Part shown: positions 6,459-12,275 of the stretch, piece after piece
Position numbering within the stretch: position 1 is the stretch's first letter
How the letters are laid out: every line of letters starts with the position of its first letter
IMG/VR virus record: IMGVR_UViG_3300032081_000968
Span: 1-37,663 of that record
DNA from: a virus
Direction: 5' to 3' (one strand)
Length of the DNA: 37,663 nt
Notes under the pieces: model-generated
Told to the model about the DNA's origin: nothing
Seen by the model: only the letters and a program-made list of their open reading frames with translations
Database searches by the model: none
Program-made: the position numbers and the translations under genes

Positions 6459-6752
6459 ATGAACAAAATTAAAGATTTCTATTTTAATGCCTATGGCTTT
6501 GGCTATGGCTATGGCAGAGGCAAAGGTTGGGGTGGTCTCCTTGGTGATGGCGATGGCTGGGGCAATTTCTCTGGCTCTGGCTCTCACTTTGGCTCTGGTG
6601 ATGGCTGGGGCGTCTTCTATGGCTATGGCTATGGCTATAGCTTTGACGATGGCGATGGCTATGGCAGTGGTGGTGGTGGTGGCAATCGCTGGAGCGATGA
6701 CGATGCCACGGCTTTTGGCGATTCTGATGGCTCTTGCTATGAACATTGGTGA
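6459..6752 (+). CDS. Gly-rich array protein, unit A (97 aa)
   Basis: The protein begins MNKIKDFYFNAYG and then alternates Gly with Tyr, Phe, Trp, Asp or Ser (GYGYGRGKGWGG and so on). It ends in the acidic module WSDDDATAFGDSDGSCYEHW shared with unit E. A ribosome site (CAGGAAAAAG) precedes ATG 6459. Compared with unit E, a TGG codon has become TGA, so this copy stops earlier. Low-complexity Gly-aromatic sequence of this type is expected to be disordered or to self-associate. Function is unknown. Confidence 0.7.
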   Translation: MNKIKDFYFNAYGFGYGYGRGKGWGGLLGDGDGWGNFSGSGSHFGSGDGWGVFYGYGYGYSFDDGDGYGSGGGGGNRWSDDDATAFGDSDGSCYEHW

Positions 6753-6776
6753 TGTATTTACTACTTATCACTAAAT

Positions 6777-6801
6777 TTAACTTAACTTAACTTAACTTAA
6801 C
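6777..6801. repeat. Five tandem TTAAC pentamers
   Basis: Five perfect TTAAC copies, followed by a partial one, lead into the TAACTAAAGGAAC ribosome-binding module of the next gene. The same TAACTAA words occur less regularly before other units, for example at 8198-8220. Confidence 0.9.
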
Positions 6802-6818
6802 TAACTAAAGGAACTATT

Positions 6819-7208
6819 ATGACTATTAACATTAATGATCTAACTATTGGAGAAGCAAGAGAACTTGCTAACTTACTTGGCTATGAAAATACATCTTCTA
6901 ATTTATATAGTCGATTTATTGGCAAATATGTTATTTGCCGTACTCGAAATGAGGGTGTAAACGCTGGAAAAGTAATAGCAGCTGATGAAACAGGTGTAAT
7001 ACTAGAAGACGCAAGACGTTTATATTATCACAGACCTATTGACAGCTCTGTTAGTTGGTATGAGGGTGTTGCAAAATATGGTATATCTAAAGATTCTAAA
7101 CTTGCGACAGCAATAGAGAAATTAATTGTTGAAGATTATTCTCTTACTTTGTGTACTGCTAAGGCTGAAAAGTCTATTCGAGAAGCGAAAGACAATGAAC
7201 AAAGTTAG
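6819..7208 (+). CDS. DUF6948-like phage protein
   Basis: The product is 129 residues starting after AAAGGAAC. It opens with INDLTIGEARELANLLG, followed by a beta-rich part (GKYVICRTRNEGVNAGKV, LEDARRLYYHR) and a C-terminal segment with LCTAKAEKSIREA. This order matches the DUF6948 family of small phage proteins of unknown function. Its last 14 bases overlap the start of unit B, so the two are probably co-translated. I recall Gly-rich GYGDG-type proteins near such genes in other phages, which would make this a functional pair, but I could not verify that here. Confidence 0.7.
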   Translation: MTININDLTIGEARELANLLGYENTSSNLYSRFIGKYVICRTRNEGVNAGKVIAADETGVILEDARRLYYHRPIDSSVSWYEGVAKYGISKDSKLATAIEKLIVEDYSLTLCTAKAEKSIREAKDNEQS

Positions 7209-7503
7209 AGATTTGTATTTTAATGCCTATGGCTGTGGAGGTTCCCGTGGTTATGGCAATGGTCGTGGCTGGGGTTTCACTTACTATGGCGATGGCAATG
7301 TTTATGGCTTTAGCGATGGTCGTGGCTTTGGCTCTGGCTCTGGTTCTGGCGAAGGCGAAGTCGAGGGCTGGGGCTTTGGTTTTGGCCATGGCGAAGTCGA
7401 AGGCTGGGAAAATGTCTGTGGCTCTGGTGAAGTCTATGGCGATGGCTGGAACAGTGCCTCTGCTTATAATTTTGGCGATTTCTGTTTCTATAGCTATGAA
7501 TAG
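7195..7503 (+). CDS. Gly-rich array protein, unit B (102 aa, ends at an amber codon)
   Basis: It begins MNKVRDLYFNAYG and overlaps the end of the DUF6948-like gene. The core has the module GWGFTYYGDGNVYGFSDGRG and two GEVEGW motifs. The frame closes at TAG 7501-7503, but the same frame continues GWGNGSNNS to a TAA at 7531-7533, and this tail resembles the natural ends of other units. The amber codon is therefore either a recent nonsense mutation or a readthrough site. Function is unknown. Confidence 0.65.
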   Translation: MNKVRDLYFNAYGCGGSRGYGNGRGWGFTYYGDGNVYGFSDGRGFGSGSGSGEGEVEGWGFGFGHGEVEGWENVCGSGEVYGDGWNSASAYNFGDFCFYSYE

Positions 7504-7567
7504 GGCTGGGGCAATGGCTCTAACAACTCTTAACTAAAGGTGTTAATTATAACCGAGGAAAAAGAAA

Positions 7568-7849
7568 ATGAGCAAAGTTAGAGATTTATGTTTTAATAGC
7601 TATGGCTTTGGTTATGGCGATGGCGGGGGCAATTTCTCTGGCTCTGGCTTTGGCGATGGCTGGGGCTGGGGTTTCACTTACCATGACGATGGCAATGTTT
7701 ATGGCTTTAGCGATGGTCGTGGCAATGGCAAAGGCGATGGCGAAGTCGTAGGCTGGAGTTTTGGCTTTGGCGAAGGCGATAGAGATGGCGATGGCTTTGG
7801 CTTTGGCTCTGGTAATAGCAGTGGCGATGGCCATGGCTCTGACTACTAA
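7568..7849 (+). CDS. Gly-rich array protein, unit C (93 aa)
   Basis: It begins MSKVRDLCFNSYG, contains GNFSGSG (shared with unit A) and GWGFTYHDDGNVYGFSDGRG (shared with B and F), then GEVVGWSFGFGEG, and ends GHGSDY. A GAGGAAAAAG ribosome site precedes the ATG. The leader upstream keeps the TAACTAAAGG module, but its mini-ORF start has changed from ATG to ATA. Function is unknown. Confidence 0.7.
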   Translation: MSKVRDLCFNSYGFGYGDGGGNFSGSGFGDGWGWGFTYHDDGNVYGFSDGRGNGKGDGEVVGWSFGFGEGDRDGDGFGFGSGNSSGDGHGSDY

Positions 7850-7870
7850 TCATAACCGAGGAAGAAGACA

Positions 7871-8191
7871 ATGAACAAAGTTAGAGATTTGTATTTTAAT
7901 GTGGATGGCATTAGCTTTAGCAGGAGCGATAGTGATTGCGAGGGCGTTGTCTCTGGTTCTAGCTGTAATTATGGATTTATCTCTGGTCAAGTAATAACGG
8001 TAGATGAAATGTTAACGCTAATGTTTATGTTTTTGGTTCTAGTGACGGCTTTAGTTATGGCTATACGGATAGCGATAGCTAAGTGTAACAAAAATAAGCA
8101 ATTACACCTACGGAAAATAAAGACAATAAGCAAAGTTAGAGATTTGCATTTTGATGTGTATGATAAAGATTCTGACAGTGGTGATTGCTAA
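7871..8191 (+). pseudogene. Gly-rich array unit D: frameshifted hybrid of two decayed copies
   Basis: The frame opens MNKVRDLYFNVDG but is degenerate, and near 8010 it leaves the family frame. There it reads a hydrophobic stretch (MLTLMFMFLVLVTALVMAI), while the neighbouring frame still reads NVYVFGSSDGFSYGYTDSDS to a TAA. After that, the start of a further copy is fused in frame as ISKVRDLHFDVYD, its ATG changed to ATA. The 106-residue product would therefore be an accidental fusion with a membrane-like segment. I call it a pseudogene, but the frame is open and may be expressed. Confidence 0.65.
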
Positions 8192-8230
8192 CTGTAACTA
8201 AACTAAATTAACTAACTAAAAGAACTAATC

Positions 8231-8251
8231 ATGACCGAGGAAAAAAAATGA
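8231..8251 (+). promoter_or_regulatory. Mini-leader ORF MTEEKK coupled to unit E
   Basis: ATGACCGAGG begins a six-codon frame ending TGA that overlaps the ATG of unit E (ATGA). The GAGGAAAA inside the leader is the ribosome site for unit E. The same leader precedes unit F, which argues for selection or recent duplication. Confidence 0.55.
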
Positions 8252-8478
8252 ACAAAGTTAGAGATTTCTATTTTGATTGCCATGGCGATGGAGAAGTCGA
8301 TGGTTTTGGCAACAACAATGGCAGTAGCTCTGGCTATGGCTTTGGCAGTAGCTCTGGCAGTAGCTCTGGTTTTGGCTATGGTTTTGGCGAAGGAGGCTAT
8401 GACTGGAGCGATGACGATGTCACGGCTTTTGGCAATTCTGATGGCTCTTGCTATGACCGTTGGTGGCGTATTTACTGA
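8248..8478 (+). CDS. Gly-rich array protein, unit E (76 aa)
   Basis: It begins MNKVRDFYFDCHG and has a Ser-Gly core (GSSSGYGFGSSSGSSSG) with FG and YG dipeptides. It ends with the module WSDDDVTAFGNSDGSCYDRW shared with unit A, plus WRIY. Start at 8248 overlaps the leader stop as ATGA. Function is unknown. Confidence 0.7.
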   Translation: MNKVRDFYFDCHGDGEVDGFGNNNGSSSGYGFGSSSGSSSGFGYGFGEGGYDWSDDDVTAFGNSDGSCYDRWWRIY

Positions 8479-8513
8479 TTATCACTAACTTGCGATAACT
8501 AAAGGTGTTAATT

Positions 8514-8534
8514 ATGACTGAGGAAAAAAAATGA
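8514..8534 (+). promoter_or_regulatory. Mini-leader ORF MTEEKK coupled to unit F
   Basis: A six-codon frame with the same peptide as at 8231 starts after AACTAAAGGTG and ends in TGA overlapping the ATG of unit F. It provides the GAGGAAAA ribosome site for that unit. Confidence 0.55.
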
Positions 8535-8755
8535 ACAAAGTTAAAGATTTGCGTTTTAATGCATATGGCTATTTCGGTGGCGATGGTCGTGGCGATGGCT
8601 GTGGCTGGGGTTTCACTTACCATGACGATGGCAATGTTTATGGCTTTAGCGATGGTCGTGGCGATGGTCGTGGCGATGGCGAAGTCGTAGGCTGGAGTTT
8701 TGGCTTTGGCGAGGGCTATAGCGGAGGCTCTGGCTTTGGCTCTGACAACTCTTAA
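8531..8755 (+). CDS. Gly-rich array protein, unit F (74 aa)
   Basis: It begins MNKVKDLRFNAYG, followed by GWGFTYHDDGNVYGFSDGRG and GEVVGWSFGFGEG, and ends GFGSDNS. It is the shortest and cleanest unit and is closest to unit C. The downstream TAACTAAAGGCG module leads straight into the nonapeptide-repeat gene. Function is unknown. Confidence 0.7.
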   Translation: MNKVKDLRFNAYGYFGGDGRGDGCGWGFTYHDDGNVYGFSDGRGDGRGDGEVVGWSFGFGEGYSGGSGFGSDNS

Positions 8756-8770
8756 CTAAAGGCGTTAATT

Positions 8771-9805
8771 ATGACAAACAAACAACAAAAAAACAAAGCT
8801 AAATTGATAATAGATGAGTTAAAAGATGTTTTTGATCTAGCAACAGGCTCTTTTAATGAGTTCTATGAAAAAGCAGATAATAGCTCTTCTGGTTATAGAA
8901 GCACAGCTGTGTCTTCTGGTGATTATAGCAAAGCTGCGTCTTCCGGTGATAGAAGCAAAGCTGCGTCTTCTGGTAATTGTAGCAAAGCTGCTTCTTCTGG
9001 TAGGGGTAGCAAAGCAGCGTCTTCCGGTGAGTATAGCAATGCTGCTGCTTCTGGTAAAGGTAGCAATGCTGCGTCTTCTGGTTATGAAAGCAAAGCTACT
9101 TCTTCTGGTTTTGATAGCAAAACTGCGTCTTCCGGTGATAGAAGTACAGCAGCGTCTTCTGGCAAATATAGCAAAGCTGCATCTTCTGGTGAATATAGCA
9201 AAGCTACGTCTTCTGGGGATAAGAGCATATGTGCTGCAATCGGCTATAGAGCTGCTGTTAAAGGCGACTTAGGAAATTTGATAATGGCTTCGGAGTGCAT
9301 TTTTAAAAATGGTGAATATACACCTATAGGGGGCAAAGCTGACATAGTTGACGGAAAAAAACTTAAAGCTAATTGCTGGTACATTGTGGAAAATGGAAAC
9401 TGGGTAGAAGTGGACTTTACAGACAATCTATTTTCATATGTTATATCTACGAAAAATAACATTAAAAAAGTAAAGACTGAATCTGGTGAAGTTTTATTTG
9501 TTGTTAGTGACGATCAAGGCAATTCAGCACACGGTAAAACTATTAAAGAAGCTCAAGAAGATTTGATTTATAAAGTCAACGTTGACCTTAATGGGGAAGT
9601 TCCAGAATCAGCTACAGGTGCAGAGTGGGTAAGTATATATCGTGCTATAACAGGTGCTTGCTCTGCTGGTATTAAAGAATTTGTTAAAGAAATAGATAAG
9701 GATATTAACGATATATATACTGTTAAAGATATAAAAAATTTGGTAAAAGGACGCTTTGGTGAAGATGAATTTCTTAATGCCATAAATAAAAATAAAGGAA
9801 ATTAA
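8771..9805 (+). CDS. Nonapeptide-repeat protein with C-terminal phage domain
   Basis: The product is 344 residues. Residues 1-37 are helical. Residues 38-154 are 13 nine-residue repeats of consensus A-S-S-G-x-x-S-K-A, with a decayed fourteenth. The remainder is a mixed domain whose later part (SAHGKTIKEAQEDL, YRAITGACSAG, VKGRFGEDEFLNAI) I recognise from proteins of gut and Firmicute phages that also carry SG-x-x-S-x-A repeats. The regular Gly, Ser and Ala spacing suggests a beta-solenoid, like the YadA head. It uses the same ribosome-site module as the Gly-rich units. Function is unknown, and binding or scaffolding is inferred. Confidence 0.75.
   Translation: MTNKQQKNKAKLIIDELKDVFDLATGSFNEFYEKADNSSSGYRSTAVSSGDYSKAASSGDRSKAASSGNCSKAASSGRGSKAASSGEYSNAAASGKGSNAASSGYESKATSSGFDSKTASSGDRSTAASSGKYSKAASSGEYSKATSSGDKSICAAIGYRAAVKGDLGNLIMASECIFKNGEYTPIGGKADIVDGKKLKANCWYIVENGNWVEVDFTDNLFSYVISTKNNIKKVKTESGEVLFVVSDDQGNSAHGKTIKEAQEDLIYKVNVDLNGEVPESATGAEWVSIYRAITGACSAGIKEFVKEIDKDINDIYTVKDIKNLVKGRFGEDEFLNAINKNKGN
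8882..9232 (+). repeat. Thirteen 27-bp coding repeats
   Basis: Units of 27 bases (GCGTCTTCTGGTGATAGAAG-type) encode the nonapeptide array. Positions 5 and 6 of the peptide vary most (DY, DR, NC, RG, EY, KG, YE, FD, KY, DK), while Gly, Ser and Ala positions are kept. Confidence 0.95.
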
Positions 9806-9806
9806 A

Positions 9807-10391
9807 ATGAATAAACTACAGAAAGGAAGGTTAGATATGACAGATAATAAAGGTGAAATATCAGACGGCTATCATACATTTAATGAACTATATGAACATC
9901 GTCATGTGTTATTTGCTAATGTTGTTAATCGCAGTAGCAAAGCATGGAAGTCAAAGCTGCATGATGACGGGACTATGTTTGATGGATGGTTCATAGTTGG
10001 TATGCCCACTAAAAACGGCGACATAACATATCACATTCCTTTAAAACATTGGGAGTTATTTCGATGCAAAGAACTTGGTAAAGCCCCTAAGTGGGATGGG
10101 CATACCAGTGATGATGTTATAAAGCGTTTAAAAATTATGGCATCCTCTTATGTGAGTCCTGTTACTCCAACGTGGCAACCTATAGAAACTGCGCCGAAGG
10201 ATGGAACAATGATTTTAGTTTGCTTGCCACGACAAATGAACTTAATAATTAGAAGTAGATATTGCAGAGTTCACAAATACTGGCTTTCTGATTATAAAGG
10301 AGAAGGTGGTATTTGTAAGCCACATTTTTACCACAAAGGTGATGTTTGGATGCCATTACCAGAAAAGCCCAAGCAGCAATCAACGTTATAA
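9807..10391 (+). CDS. Fusion of a phage WDGHTSDDV domain and a DUF551-like domain
   Basis: The product is 194 residues. Residues 19-110 (SDGYHTFNELYEHRHVLFA, GTMFDGWFIVGM, WDGHTSDDVIKRL) form a domain common in small phage proteins. Residues 120-190 (WQPIETAPKDGTMILVCLPR to DVWMPLPEKP) match DUF551, another frequent phage module. They are usually separate genes, so this is a natural fusion. An internal ATG at 9837 is an alternative start. The start at 9807 has AAAGGAAATTAAA upstream. Function is unknown. Confidence 0.7.
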   Translation: MNKLQKGRLDMTDNKGEISDGYHTFNELYEHRHVLFANVVNRSSKAWKSKLHDDGTMFDGWFIVGMPTKNGDITYHIPLKHWELFRCKELGKAPKWDGHTSDDVIKRLKIMASSYVSPVTPTWQPIETAPKDGTMILVCLPRQMNLIIRSRYCRVHKYWLSDYKGEGGICKPHFYHKGDVWMPLPEKPKQQSTL

Positions 10392-10403
10392 AAGGTAAGT
10401 GAT

Positions 10404-10622
10404 ATGAAAAGATTTCAAGATTTCAAGATATGGTTATCAATAGTTTTTGTCAGGTTAGCTATTAAAGTATATCCTCATAAGCCAGAAGTCGTAAAGTTTG
10501 ATCCAGAAGTCGTAAAGACTTATGGTGATGTGTTTATGGATATGGCAAGAGCGGGTCAGAGCATCACTAGGGTTGATGCGAAAGATTTTTATAAAGAGCC
10601 TAAAAAGGAGGCGAAGTCATGA
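10404..10622 (+). CDS. Small hypothetical protein with N-terminal hydrophobic helix
   Basis: The product is 72 residues. Residues 9-24 (IWLSIVFVRLAIKVY) are hydrophobic and may lie in or on the membrane. The rest is soluble and carries a repeated EVVK motif. AAAGGTAAGTG precedes the start, and the stop overlaps the next gene as ATGA. No family is recognised. Confidence 0.55.
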   Translation: MKRFQDFKIWLSIVFVRLAIKVYPHKPEVVKFDPEVVKTYGDVFMDMARAGQSITRVDAKDFYKEPKKEAKS

Positions 10623-10918
10623 CAAATGGACACGGTGGAGCTAGGAAGGGCGCAGGAAAGCCAAAAGGCACGACTAGTGAGTTAATCAAGCAAAACCAAG
10701 CTATTGTTAAGGAGGCGGGTGTTGTGGAGTTTTTAGTTGATGCGCTTAAGAGTGGCGTGATAGAAGGTAAGCCTCTTGAATTAAATAAGCGGATTGATAT
10801 AGCGCAGTTCTTAGCTAATAAGTTTATGCCAAGTCAAAAGGCTGTTGAAGTCACTGGCGAAAGTGGCGGTGATATTATTTTGAAAATGGTTAATTATGGA
10901 GATAGTAAGGATGAGTAA
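10619..10918 (+). CDS. GGARKGAGKPKG-type phage protein, terminase-small-subunit-like
   Basis: The product is 99 residues. The N-terminal GGARKGAGKPKG motif is a hallmark of small phage DNA-binding or TerS-like proteins. It is followed by helices and a segment FMPSQKAVEVTGESGG that resembles the C-terminal part of some small terminases. The true TerS is at 37426/225, so this may be an extra DNA-binding factor. It overlaps both neighbours by a few bases. Confidence 0.55.
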   Translation: MTNGHGGARKGAGKPKGTTSELIKQNQAIVKEAGVVEFLVDALKSGVIEGKPLELNKRIDIAQFLANKFMPSQKAVEVTGESGGDIILKMVNYGDSKDE

Positions 10919-11111
10919 AGGACAACTAAACGCACCAGACCCATTTTTAAATGGCCTTTTAAGAGCTTGTGACGTGCTAACTAAACAAATCAGTCTTCAT
11001 AGTTCATGGAATTGCAAGATGAACTGTATAGATGCTCTAATGCGCTTACAGGAGGAATACTTTTGTATGTCGGAAGAAAGGCAGAATCAGGAGGTTGAAA
11101 GGACGCTATGA
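10911..11111 (+). CDS. Small hypothetical protein, 66 aa
   Basis: Start at ATG 10911 overlaps the previous stop (ATGAGTAA). The product begins MSKGQLNAPDPFLNGLLRACD and is mainly helical with three cysteines. The stop overlaps the next gene as ATGA. No family is recognised. Confidence 0.5.
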   Translation: MSKGQLNAPDPFLNGLLRACDVLTKQISLHSSWNCKMNCIDALMRLQEEYFCMSEERQNQEVERTL

Positions 11112-11326
11112 AACTGTGCAAGAAACCTAGAATCTATAAAGGCAAGACGTACAAGGTTGGTGATGTGATTAACCCTGATTGTGGCTTTGAGCCTACAGAC
11201 TTTGTTATTGTTGGGTTTAAGGTTAGCAAGAGTCACACCCATATGTGGGGTTATCATACTGCATCTAAGATTAAATCTAGGTTTATACGTGGGTTTTGGC
11301 CTAACAAAGAGGTAGAATATGCCTAA
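11108..11326 (+). CDS. Small hypothetical protein, 72 aa
   Basis: The product is basic and beta-rich (KGKTYKVGDVINPDCGFEPT, DFVIVGFKVSKSHTH) and looks like a small barrel. It starts within an ATGA overlap and ends overlapping the next start by 8 bases. No function is recognised. Confidence 0.5.
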   Translation: MKLCKKPRIYKGKTYKVGDVINPDCGFEPTDFVIVGFKVSKSHTHMWGYHTASKIKSRFIRGFWPNKEVEYA

Positions 11327-11570
11327 ACGCTCATACACAAAACAAGTCTTTGGTCGTGACGGTGCGATTGTAGGACAAATATATGTACAAGTGGTTGACG
11401 GACAAAGTGAAGAAGACGTTTACCAGATGTCTTTATTTCCTGTGCGTGGCATAAGCAATGTAAAGAAGAATCTCAAGCTGCTTATTGCTAGCCTTGAGGG
11501 TTGGCAAGACAGAGAGCCACACAGTAATGATGTTATAACCCATGACGAGGACAGCGACAAATGGGAGTAG
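11319..11570 (+). CDS. Small hypothetical protein, 83 aa
   Basis: The product begins MPKRSYTKQVFGRDGAIVGQ and has an acidic C-terminus. It overlaps both neighbours by 8-10 bases, in the same compact string of small genes. No family is recognised. Confidence 0.5.
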   Translation: MPKRSYTKQVFGRDGAIVGQIYVQVVDGQSEEDVYQMSLFPVRGISNVKKNLKLLIASLEGWQDREPHSNDVITHDEDSDKWE

Positions 11571-12088
11571 TTTATATAGAAACCAATGACGAGAAAGAAT
11601 TACGCAAACAAGAAGAGATTGAGGTTGTGGAGCGTTGTATATTTCCAGAGATAATATATGGCATGTTTGAGCTTAACAACCAAGGCAAGCTAGACAACAC
11701 ATACAGCAAGCCAATGAAGAGGCTTAAGCAGTACATTGACAAAGAGGTTAATTCTAAAGGCTACATGCAAGCCCAGTTTAGACGTGCAAGAATATCAAAA
11801 TCATACAATGCTATTGTTGATTACGCTAAGAAGATGAAGCTTGACACACGCAAGGTTACCTTGATTGTAATGGAATTAGTGCCTTGGTTAGTTCACCATG
11901 AGGTGTTAGAGCTTGACGATGACATGATTGATTTTTTTTCTGATATGCAAGAAACAATTGAAGTAAGCAAAAACAAAATAAGTGACTTTTCTAAAATCGA
12001 AAAAAGCGCAGCAAAAAAAGCTTGGTCATTGCTAGAAGTATTACAAGACCTTGGTTATTTTGACTTTACTATAACAGAATTAAACTAA
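11561..12088 (+). CDS. Hypothetical protein, last gene of the rightward operon
   Basis: The product is 175 residues and largely helical and charged. A central segment (MKRLKQYIDKEV, YMQAQFRRARISKSYNAIVD) could bind nucleic acid. Its TAA stop shares bases with the TAG stop of the convergent holin-like gene, and no terminator separates the two operons. No family is recognised. Confidence 0.55.
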   Translation: MGVVYIETNDEKELRKQEEIEVVERCIFPEIIYGMFELNNQGKLDNTYSKPMKRLKQYIDKEVNSKGYMQAQFRRARISKSYNAIVDYAKKMKLDTRKVTLIVMELVPWLVHHEVLELDDDMIDFFSDMQETIEVSKNKISDFSKIEKSAAKKAWSLLEVLQDLGYFDFTITELN

Positions 12089-12267
12089 AAATCTTTGTTT
12101 CTATTTCTGCCAATATTCCCAGCTAAAATATTAAGAACTTTTAATATAGCATTGACAATTTTATCGTCTGTTTTAGTTGGTGTAATCATTGTTATGCCTG
12201 TAGCAGCTGTAACTACAGCCGTAACAGGTGCAATGTACTGAATAACATCATTTAATAAATCAAACAT
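12085..12267 (-). CDS. Holin-like small membrane protein
   Basis: ATG 12267 is chosen because AAGGAGAATT immediately precedes it. The product is 60 residues with one hydrophobic segment (IQYIAPVTAVVTAATGITMI, about residues 9-28), followed by a soluble tail ending NRNKDF. It is directly downstream of the M15 peptidase and the coiled-coil membrane protein, so a holin role in lysis is likely. Similar small proteins are common in marine phages, but holin function is inferred from size and place. Confidence 0.6.
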   Translation of the reverse strand: MFDLLNDVIQYIAPVTAVVTAATGITMITPTKTDDKIVNAILKVLNILAGNIGRNRNKDF

Positions 12268-12275
12268 AATTCTCC

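Larger units (their letters stand above)
6459..8755 (+). repeat. Tandem array of paralogous Gly-aromatic mini-genes
   Basis: Six related units start at 6459, 7195, 7568, 7871, 8248 and 8531. Each opens with a conserved block encoding M-N-K-V-R-D-L-Y-F-N-A-Y-G and continues in GGC-NNN hexamers (GGCTAT, GGCGAT, GGCTTT, GGCTCT). Two C-terminal modules recur in a mosaic. One is WSDDD-TAFG-SDGSCY, in units 6459 and 8248. The other is GWGFTY-DGNVYGFSDGRG plus GEV-GW-FGFG, in units 7195, 7568 and 8531. A DUF6948-like gene is embedded after the first unit. The strand is strongly G-rich compared with the rest of the genome. Confidence 0.9.

Noticed and set aside
6417-8623. Long open frames rich in Ala/Met/Leu or His/Ser on both strands across the Gly-rich array
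   Set aside because: They are by-products of the GGC-NNN hexamers, which contain few stops in any frame. Ribosome sites, the shared MNKVRD start and the conserved modules support only the Gly-rich frame on the plus strand.
6459-8755. RiPP or microcin precursor cluster (conserved leader, Gly-rich core)
   Set aside because: No YcaO, lanthipeptide, radical SAM or transporter gene is nearby, and the cores lack the Cys/Ser pattern of known classes. The idea is only viable if host enzymes act in trans.
8882-9232. Regular 27-bp repeats resembling a CRISPR array
   Set aside because: The repeats are contiguous, in frame and code for a nonapeptide array. There are no unique spacers and no cas genes.
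6459-9805. Diversity-generating retroelement acting on the variable repeats
   Set aside because: No reverse transcriptase, template repeat or accessory gene is present anywhere in the window. Slippage and recombination explain the variation.
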